Source: Ophiosphaerella korrae (Eukaryota > Ascomycota > Dothideomycetes > Pleosporales > Phaeosphaeriaceae). From it: 64,000 nt of DNA. Every line of letters starts with the position of its first letter. The first letter of the stretch is position 1. Under the pieces are notes generated by a model, which saw only the letters and a program-made list of their open reading frames with translations, ran no database searches and was not told where the DNA came from. Location: assembly GCA_028456385.1 (NCBI GenBank), contig JALNQF010000076.1, positions 62,001 to 126,000 on the forward strand, in the 5' to 3' direction. Of this stretch, positions 57,093 through 64,000 are shown piece by piece. A program made the translations under genes and the position numbers.

Positions 57093-58964
57093 ATGGCTAT
57101 CCGCGCCCTCAATTCGAGCCTCATCTTCGACCGGCGCATCCTCCTCGGCCTCGCTGCTATTGTTGTTCTTTCTTTCACATTCGCTTTCCTGTACTCGCCC
57201 GACTTGCGCCCCGGCGCCGACTGGATACCACCCCTCACTTCCAAGCCCGAACCCTTCTTCTCTGCGCCGCCCAAGAACCCGGTAGACGCCAACATCATCA
57301 CCCTCGACTATCTAGCCATCAAACCGAATGTAACAGACAAGGTTCGCACCTACTGGAACATACCTTATGCGGCGAGTGCGGCAGGTAAGAATCGCTTCCG
57401 AGGGCCGCAGCCAGTAAATCGGACATATGGCTTGGGAAGGGGCGAGGGTCCCTTGGTCTGGAGTGGAGAGCTAGGCATGTGCCCGAGAATACAGAAGATT
57501 GATGCAACCCAACGGAATAGGAAGGATGTCGCCGGCGAGGACGTCCTGGGCATAAACACCAGGATTACAGAGGACTGTCTGAGCTTAAATGTCTTCACTC
57601 CATTTGATGCTGAGGCGGGTGATGACCTGCCTGTGCTCGTCAACATCCCAGGCGGCGGTTTCCACCTTCCAGGCAGGAGTAATGGAGGAGAGATGGTGGA
57701 GAAGAGTCGGCGAGCGAAAGGCGTCAATGGCAAGCTAGACAAGGGCATCGTGGTTGTCACCATGTACTACCGCAACGGCATTTATGGCTTCTTGTCTGGT
57801 GAACAGATTGCAAAAGACGGAGACTACAATAATGCGCTGAGAGACCAGCGGGCGGCCCTAGAGTGGGTGCAGAAATACATCAGATACTTTGGTGGCAACC
57901 CTGATCATGTGGTTACCATGGGGACAAGCGCAGGTGGAGCTTCGGTGCTCCTCCAGCTCACGGCTAACGAGGGAGACCATCACGTTCCAGTCCCCGGGAC
58001 AGGCCGAAAGCCATTGTTCCACGGAGCCATTGCACAAAGCCCTGCGAGTCCTACTTTCTTCACTCCTCCACAAGCAGAGAAGTTCTGGAATGAAGTTGCA
58101 TTAGGACTTAACTGCACGGACATTACATGCGTTCGCAACTCCAGCCCCGGGGATCTCTACTACGAAAACTACCCTATGAACTTTCCCGACCGTAACACGC
58201 CTCCACGCTGGATGTGGGCACCAACCACCGAACCTAAAGGCGGAATGTGGACCGCACCTGCACCCGCAGCCATCATGAACGGCAATTATGCCAAAGTACC
58301 CACCATTATCGGCTTTACCTCCAACGAAGGCACCGACCAAGTCAAAAAAGCCACCGACTCGGAAGGCGAATTCAAATCCTACCTCAAAGATCACTACCCG
58401 CTCCTCACCGATGCGGACCTCACACTCCTCACCCAAACCTACCCAAACGACCGCCACTGGCCCGACAGCGGTCGCTACTGGGACGCTGTGGCAAAAGCCC
58501 AAGGCGACATCCGCTACATCTGTCCCACCTACCTCGCCTCCAACGCCATGTCCACGCACAACCCGCCCAGCATCCCCACCTACCAATACCAATGGGACGT
58601 CATGTGGGGCGTCGACATTGAAAACGGCTACGGCACCAAGCACGCCGGCACCGTCGGGCAAGTCATGGTGCGCCGCAAAAACGAAATCTCTGACTACTTC
58701 ATCAGCTTCGTCAAGTTTCTTGACCCGAATGTGGAGCGCGGCGCTGATACACCTGTTTGGGAGGCGCTGGATGCGAGGAAGAGGCGCATGTTTTTTACCA
58801 ATATTAAGGAAGGTGGGAAGAGGGGGGATGGGACGGGCATGTTGGGGAAGATGCGCATGTGGATGGAGGGCGTGGATGAGAAGAGGGAAAAGGGATGTGC
58901 TGTTGTTAAGGGGCTGATGGGCCGGTTGCAGATGGATGGGGTTGAGGCGTTGAAGGTGGAGTGA
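57093..58964 (+). CDS. Type-B carboxylesterase/lipase with N-terminal membrane anchor
   Basis: A single exon gives 623 residues. Residues 15-33 (RILLGLAAIVVLSFTFAF) form one hydrophobic segment after a short basic N-terminus, so this is a type II membrane anchor or uncleaved signal, with the enzyme on the lumenal or outer side. The alpha/beta-hydrolase core has the family's EDCLSLNVFTP, an oxyanion-hole GGGF (VNIPGGGFHLPGRSNGG), the nucleophile elbow GTSAGGAS with Ser279, Glu412 in GFTSNEGTDQ and His517 in GTKHAGTV. All three catalytic residues are therefore present. It should hydrolyse carboxylic esters; the natural substrate is unknown. It has several N-glycosylation-type sites (NVTD, NRTY, NCTD). 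A 12-T run follows shortly after the stop. Confidence 0.9.
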   Translation: MAIRALNSSLIFDRRILLGLAAIVVLSFTFAFLYSPDLRPGADWIPPLTSKPEPFFSAPPKNPVDANIITLDYLAIKPNVTDKVRTYWNIPYAASAAGKNRFRGPQPVNRTYGLGRGEGPLVWSGELGMCPRIQKIDATQRNRKDVAGEDVLGINTRITEDCLSLNVFTPFDAEAGDDLPVLVNIPGGGFHLPGRSNGGEMVEKSRRAKGVNGKLDKGIVVVTMYYRNGIYGFLSGEQIAKDGDYNNALRDQRAALEWVQKYIRYFGGNPDHVVTMGTSAGGASVLLQLTANEGDHHVPVPGTGRKPLFHGAIAQSPASPTFFTPPQAEKFWNEVALGLNCTDITCVRNSSPGDLYYENYPMNFPDRNTPPRWMWAPTTEPKGGMWTAPAPAAIMNGNYAKVPTIIGFTSNEGTDQVKKATDSEGEFKSYLKDHYPLLTDADLTLLTQTYPNDRHWPDSGRYWDAVAKAQGDIRYICPTYLASNAMSTHNPPSIPTYQYQWDVMWGVDIENGYGTKHAGTVGQVMVRRKNEISDYFISFVKFLDPNVERGADTPVWEALDARKRRMFFTNIKEGGKRGDGTGMLGKMRMWMEGVDEKREKGCAVVKGLMGRLQMDGVEALKVE

Positions 58965-59517
58965 ATGAGTGAGCGAGCGAATTTTTTTTTTTTCTAAAGA
59001 GCTGAAGAGTGTGGGTTTGCACGTGTTGCATCGCATTTTCGGGCGTTGGGATACATCTCAGTAGATTTCACATGCGTAGTGCATGGTGTATAAATTTGGG
59101 TTTAGTTCTATATCCGCTTCGGTCTATGCCGTCATACTTTGTGGATTCTCGATCGTGGATCTAGAAGCAAGATTATGTAGGCTGGATGCGTCCAGTGATT
59201 GAGCAAAGGTTTATTACGAAAACAAACGAGACTAAAGAATATCAGCCCGAGCAGCACGCCTCTTGATACAAATATGATTTAGCAGCACAGCTATCATAGT
59301 CATTCCGCTATCCAAGGTATCATCTATCTCTATCAGTCATATCACGTAGTGAAGCGCCCAAGGTCCAGCCTGACTTCATTATGCATGCATGTATGCGCCA
59401 ACACGCTAAAACGCCAGCCAATGCAGCAATTCACTCCCACAACGAGGAATTGCAAAAAGGGCCCAAAGGCAAAATTGGTGAAAACGATGCGTCCTGTGGT
59501 AAGCCAGCCAGGACCTA
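58965..59517. other. Convergent intergenic region
   Basis: About 0.55 kb between two gene ends. It contains a 12-T run at 58982-58993. No other feature. Confidence 0.6.
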
Positions 59518-62500
59518 TTAAATTCTTCCTCCTTCCACAATCTCCCGCCCAATCAGCTCGAGCTCGCCGCTCTCGGCCGTTCGTCTGCGTTCTAGTATCC
59601 ATCTTCCTTCTCCAGTTTCGTCGTGGTCACGCACATATGCCACGCTGTCTGCCGCGCTACCTTTTCGTGAATGTCCGCCTCTCCACCCGCTACCGCTCGG
59701 AGTGATAGGCGAGGAGTTTGAGATGGGTGATACAAGGCCCATGGATTGTCGGCGTGGCCCTGTTGATGTGGACATGGTAGCGGATGGGGATGAAAGTGAA
59801 GTATCGATGGATGGAGGAGCTGTCGGTCTTTGTTGTGGTACAAAGGGTGATGCTAGGGGTACCCCAAAGGGTGACATGGGAAGAAGGATGTTGGGTGGCG
59901 ATTTCAAGGATTGTTCATCTGGCGACATGGGCAGAGGCACATGAGATGGTGATTGTATACTGTGTGGAGCTTGCGATTGTGGAGCTGACGGTAGTGGCGG
60001 TATTTTGAAGTGATTGTCGGGGTTAGACAGATGATTGAAGTCACTCATCGTAAGCGTACGGCTTTCCAGTCCGTCAACGCCAGTGCTATCTTCACTGTCA
60101 TTCTCCTCCTCGTGTGCGGCATTAACAGCGTCCATTAGACCCTCGTCGCTTTCTCCTTGGCCCACAAAGGCGCTTTCAATATTTGTTGACTCATCACTTC
60201 CAGGTTCGCTGTCAGTGTGCTCTTTCATGCGGTTGCCTGCTGGAGTTGATATTCTGGGAACAAATTGCATGCCCATGGGTGATGAATTGCGTGGGCTGTT
60301 CGATGTACTGGCTGGTAAGCTAGCCACACTGCCACCAAATGCCCCCTTTCGTAGCTTCAACAATGTGTCAAGACTCATGTCCTCCTCTTCAGGCCATCCA
60401 TAAGGGCTCATTCGAGCGAGCTGCGCGAGACCAGGGCTGCTAAGTGGCTGCTGCCCATCACCACGGAACTGATTCAGACTGATGAATGAGTTGCGTGTAC
60501 TGTATTCGCTGCGTTCCGTAATGGGGGTAAGGTTGGGTTCCCGTACAGCATTTCGACCACTGACGGTGCGACCTATCCCAGAAGGGCCGAAAAAGCCCCC
60601 CCACGTGTTCGCCGAGTCTCCAATAGCTGAGGCATAAAACCCAAATTCTTGGCCGTAGAATCCTTCATCATCGAATGCCAACGCTTCGGCGTTAGCCGCC
60701 GCGATCATCGGATCATCCTCAAGACCCGTTTCAAAGTCGCTATACTCATAGTCATCAACGAAGCTAGAGGTCATGCCGTAAATATCGTCCTCAATAGGAA
60801 AGGCATCATTTTCTAGGCTAATGCGACCATCATCAGGCACCAAACTTGGACGCGAGTTGCTGAGCGATGAGGAATCTTCGACATCGGAGTTTGGTCGACC
60901 AGCATTCATACTCATTGTGCGTGTGAATCTACCAGCAGCTTCGGCACGGGTAGCCGCGTCAGCAAGAGCGCTGTGGTAAGCGTTCATATTGTTGAAGTCA
61001 GGTAACGTGTGCTGTTGTATAACCGATGTTTTGTGAGCGAGTGAGGACCCAGTCACGTCCAGATGCTGAATGAGAGTATCGTCATCAACGTCATAGCCGG
61101 GTTCTGAGCTTAGGATCCCTGGTGGATGTGATGCAAGGGCATTTGGAACCTCGTTGGCCGGAGGGGGCTTCACCTTTCGCTCGTACAATGGACCATTTGG
61201 ATCGTCGAAGATATTTTCGTCGAATGCCGCTATATCGTACTCATCCTGTTGCCCTATCAAACCATCGTCAAAGTACATATCATCGCCAAGATCAATGTCG
61301 TCGTGGCTCTGCTTCTCTTCTACTATAGAATTACCATAGGTGGGCAAGGTAGACTGTTGCGCTTCGGCAACAACACCTGGGTCGATAGGATGACTACTCA
61401 ATACGGATTGCTGGTATTGCTGCAACATCCCTTCGGACAGTGCGAAGCCTATTGGGTTACCATTGGCATCTATAGGTGTCTGCAGCTGCCCCATAGGATT
61501 CATCGGGCTTGCAGGGTCGTTTAGATTCGGCTGTATCGAGAGGGATGAAAAGTCGAAAGTGTTGATATTCATTTCCATGCTTTGGCCTCCAAGACCCTCA
61601 AACTCATCTTCCTCGCCAAGCATGGGGATATCTTCCTCGAAGCTACCATCCATGTCGTAGTCGTCCATACCATACTCGTCGTACTCATCATCAAGCGTGT
61701 TAGTGGACATTCGAACTTGTTTTGAAGCCTTCTCAGCTGCCTTTTGCTTATGTCTTTCCTCCAAAATGGCTTCCTGGGCGGAATCGCTCCCGCCAGATAT
61801 CTGAAAGCTGAACCTTGAGGCTCTGCTTGTCAAGTGGGTTGGTAGTCCAGCTGGCTGAAATGAAGGGTCCGTGACGGATGTGGCTCTTGAGCGCGTTGCA
61901 GGCGGTGTTTTTGTAGATTTTCTTTTCGGGGGTGTAGCTTCAATGAGACTTTCCCCAGAATCTGGCGACTCTTGAACAGGCGACAGCACACTTGAAACAT
62001 TATCTCCAGCATGAAATGTCGAGCGAGAAGGCGGTGACGATGTTGATGGAGGCGGGATGGATGGAAGGTCTTTGAGAGGTGGGGGAGGCGGGAGATCTTT
62101 GGAGACCGGTGGGGGTGGTAGGGGTGAAGTGCCGGGCGCGCGGAGGTGCACTGAGACCCTTGCGAGGAAGTCCTTGTTGACCAACTGCTCAGCTCTTATA
62201 GCAGCCTGGGATTGTTCATAACTTGTGTCGTCGTCAAAATGTTCTCGGAAGACAGGGGTGTGTTCTCTTTCTATCTTGGGTGGGCTAACACGCCCCATGT
62301 CCTGTTGTACCTCGTCACTGCCATAGGCATTGTTGTGCGAAAAGTTTCGGTTGACTCTGGGCGCGTTGAAGTCGTGAACGATATGGCCGCGAATACTAGG
62401 GTCAAAGTTGTCGCGGTGGCTGACCAGGGACTGGTCTGATAGTGGATCGAGGGTTTGTCCAGACCGCCGTCTCATCAAAAGAGACATGGGATTTCGCAAG

Positions 62501-63105
62501 TTCAGCCTCGATTTTCCCTTGGGTGGCACGACTACAGGGGTACCGGGAGATGTGGCTGTCTTGCCGGTGCTGGACAGCTTATCGCTCATGCCAGTCATCA
62601 GAGATGTCTGGGACTTGGACAGGTTGGTGTAGGTCGGGGATATGGTCGGGGCAGCTAGGTGTGTTGATGAGTGCGACGGCGTGTTTGCGGTTGTGGGCTG
62701 TGTGGAAGGAGCGTTGCCCTCGGAGCTTGGGGACAGCTGCTCCTGGGTCCACTGTGGTGGGGACAGCATGCCGTGCTGAAGCGATATTTGGCCCGGGCTC
62801 GCTGCCGCAACTGGCGCAGGTCGGGCCGCCGAGGCTCCTGGCCTGCTGGCAGAGGGCGACTGGCCCAGCTTGGAGGCGACGCGGGTGATGGGGGGCAGCT
62901 GGGGAGGGTAGGGCGATATGGGCGCGCTGGAGAGGTGGCTGGCATTGTCAGGCAGGCGTGGGGACGTGAAGTACTCGGTGCTCTGCGAGGGCGAGGGCAG
63001 CGGGTAAGCCGCGGGGCTTGGGACGGGCTCCGGGGAGGCCAGACTCGAGGCATTGCGCTTTGCGTGGCCAGGTCTCAGGTAGGAGAACATGTTGGAGGGC
63101 GCCAT
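59518..63105 (-). CDS. Large disordered protein of unknown function
   Basis: An uninterrupted frame gives 1195 residues from the ATG MAPSNMFSYLRPGHAKRN. The frame stays open 48 bases further up, to a good acceptor-like CTTCCTGTGCAG, so an upstream exon is possible. Most of the protein is Ser/Pro-rich and low in complexity. A basic patch (RLNLRNPMSLLMRRRSG) and a region around GHIVHDFNAPRVNRNFSHNN look less random. The middle has repeated acidic blocks (DEYDEYGMDDYDMDG, DIDLGDDMYFDDGLIG, AAFDENIFDDPNGPLYERKV). The extreme C-terminus (GRWILERRRTAESGELELIG) is compact and looks conserved. No enzyme motif or membrane segment is seen. A scaffold or polarity role is conceivable, but nothing in the sequence shows it. 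Confidence 0.8.
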   Translation of the reverse strand: MAPSNMFSYLRPGHAKRNASSLASPEPVPSPAAYPLPSPSQSTEYFTSPRLPDNASHLSSAPISPYPPQLPPITRVASKLGQSPSASRPGASAARPAPVAAASPGQISLQHGMLSPPQWTQEQLSPSSEGNAPSTQPTTANTPSHSSTHLAAPTISPTYTNLSKSQTSLMTGMSDKLSSTGKTATSPGTPVVVPPKGKSRLNLRNPMSLLMRRRSGQTLDPLSDQSLVSHRDNFDPSIRGHIVHDFNAPRVNRNFSHNNAYGSDEVQQDMGRVSPPKIEREHTPVFREHFDDDTSYEQSQAAIRAEQLVNKDFLARVSVHLRAPGTSPLPPPPVSKDLPPPPPLKDLPSIPPPSTSSPPSRSTFHAGDNVSSVLSPVQESPDSGESLIEATPPKRKSTKTPPATRSRATSVTDPSFQPAGLPTHLTSRASRFSFQISGGSDSAQEAILEERHKQKAAEKASKQVRMSTNTLDDEYDEYGMDDYDMDGSFEEDIPMLGEEDEFEGLGGQSMEMNINTFDFSSLSIQPNLNDPASPMNPMGQLQTPIDANGNPIGFALSEGMLQQYQQSVLSSHPIDPGVVAEAQQSTLPTYGNSIVEEKQSHDDIDLGDDMYFDDGLIGQQDEYDIAAFDENIFDDPNGPLYERKVKPPPANEVPNALASHPPGILSSEPGYDVDDDTLIQHLDVTGSSLAHKTSVIQQHTLPDFNNMNAYHSALADAATRAEAAGRFTRTMSMNAGRPNSDVEDSSSLSNSRPSLVPDDGRISLENDAFPIEDDIYGMTSSFVDDYEYSDFETGLEDDPMIAAANAEALAFDDEGFYGQEFGFYASAIGDSANTWGGFFGPSGIGRTVSGRNAVREPNLTPITERSEYSTRNSFISLNQFRGDGQQPLSSPGLAQLARMSPYGWPEEEDMSLDTLLKLRKGAFGGSVASLPASTSNSPRNSSPMGMQFVPRISTPAGNRMKEHTDSEPGSDESTNIESAFVGQGESDEGLMDAVNAAHEEENDSEDSTGVDGLESRTLTMSDFNHLSNPDNHFKIPPLPSAPQSQAPHSIQSPSHVPLPMSPDEQSLKSPPNILLPMSPFGVPLASPFVPQQRPTAPPSIDTSLSSPSATMSTSTGPRRQSMGLVSPISNSSPITPSGSGWRGGHSRKGSAADSVAYVRDHDETGEGRWILERRRTAESGELELIGREIVEGGRI

Positions 63106-64000
63106 GGTAGAACGGCGTGATTTGCTTTTGGGGGGCGGGGGCGGGTGCTGCACAGGAAGCTGCTATTAGTCAGGTGGGCAATGGCACGGCAAAAGAGCCT
63201 CTCAGCGAGGCCATGCGCCAAAAGACACCATGGCAGGATAGATGAGGACAGTGGGGAAAAGCGATGGGAGGCAGATTCCGGCGTCGCACGGCAGCGGGAG
63301 GGCGACCAGGGAGCCAGGTCGCGATAGGGGCGACAAGACAAGAGGAATGCCTAGCGTGATGCGCCCGGGCGAGAGCGGGGTAGGCGAGGGTGGTGAGAGT
63401 GAGAGCGAGGAGGAACTACGGTGATGGTGAGTGGTTGTCGTCGTAGGTTGTCGTCGTCGCAGGCGTGGTCGTGGCTTCTAGATGCAATACGCAGACGATT
63501 GCTTGCTTCCCTGCTCAGCCTTCATGCGCATGCAGGGTTCGGCTGACTCAGGCCTCCACTTGCAAACCCTCATGCGACTTCGCTTCGGCTGCGCTCCCTC
63601 GTCGCCGCAACAGTCAATGCACTCGGGCCACAATACCTCGCTTACCTTGGCCTTTTCTCCGCCCTGTTGTCGCCTGTTCCATGCCGTGGGGCCGACAGCC
63701 AACGTCGCTTGTGTAGGGCTGAACCCGATCGACGCCAGAGCTGACCATCTATATACTAACAGACATAAGCGAATCCACCAATATCCCGCTGCACCACTTG
63801 AAATTACCTGCAAATTAATCGCTATACCTGCCGCTACCTTGTCCTCAAATTTCAAGTCTATACAATGTCTGTAGCTGTTGCTAGAGCTCTGCAAAATTGT
63901 CGTTTTCTGTCCGTGCCCGCCTCTTTTTTGTCCGCACGCGCCACTTTTCCTCCGCACAGTCGCCCGGATTAAGTATTACCCGCTCTCCCCTTTTCTTCCT
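63106..64000. other. Upstream region of the large disordered protein gene, to the window end
   Basis: About 0.9 kb. Minus-strand acceptor-like (near 63154) and donor-like GGTAAGC (near 63645) signals could mark a leader intron or an upstream exon of the disordered-protein gene. No coding exon can be supported. Confidence 0.4.

Noticed and set aside
58101..59036. 311-residue minus-strand open frame
   Set aside because: Antisense to the carboxylesterase, which has intact catalytic residues; the shadow frame shows no family features.

Overview
The window is fungal nuclear DNA. Genes are dense, sit on both strands and carry short GT-AG introns (about 40-150 bases). The gene families are typical of filamentous ascomycetes: a Zn-cluster-type regulator, a HET-type protein, hybrid histidine kinase, PDR-type ABC transporter, fungal rhodopsin-like membrane protein and AP-1-like bZIP. 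A Dothideomycete (Pleosporales-like) is my best guess from the flavour of the proteins, but no marker in the window proves it. I found no rRNA gene, no intact tRNA gene, no CRISPR array and no intact transposon.

Layout. 1-12 kb: an F-box/Cys-rich protein running off the left edge, a fungal-specific transcription factor whose zinc cluster is only half present, a small RING protein, an orphan C-terminal half of a HET-type protein, and glutamine-dependent NAD+ synthetase. 12.8-24.9 kb: a GAF hybrid histidine kinase, a multipass membrane protein, a reticulon, a 2.2-kb gene-free stretch, and a rhodopsin-like 7-TM protein. 25.5-28.3 kb: a JmjC/cupin oxygenase and the diphthamide protein DPH7, convergent and 49 bases apart. 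29.5-38.2 kb: a full-size PDR ABC transporter and ATP-type PEP carboxykinase. 39.2-44.4 kb: accessory-looking sequence with a Thr/Ser-rich secreted-type protein gene carrying an early stop, a telomere-like repeat, an unknown multipass membrane protein and an AT-rich repeat relic. 44.4-49.5 kb: an Icp55-like aminopeptidase and a SIRT5-like sirtuin sharing a 283-base divergent promoter, then an AP-1/Yap1-type oxidative-stress regulator. 50.8-63.1 kb: an SPF30-type Tudor splicing protein, PAN2 deadenylase, a membrane-anchored carboxylesterase and a large disordered protein of unknown function.

Most genes are unlinked housekeeping functions (NAD+ synthesis, gluconeogenesis, mRNA deadenylation, splicing, diphthamide) with signalling, efflux and stress genes among them. 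I see no biosynthetic cluster and no clear multi-gene new system. The most notable points are gene-level: an early stop in a secreted-type gene, an out-of-phase splice junction in NAD+ synthetase, a half zinc cluster, an orphan HET C-terminal half, a PDRE-type octamer upstream of the ABC transporter, and a frame-neutral intron inside the redox domain of the AP-1 factor. Exon boundaries were placed by reading splice sites and frames by eye.
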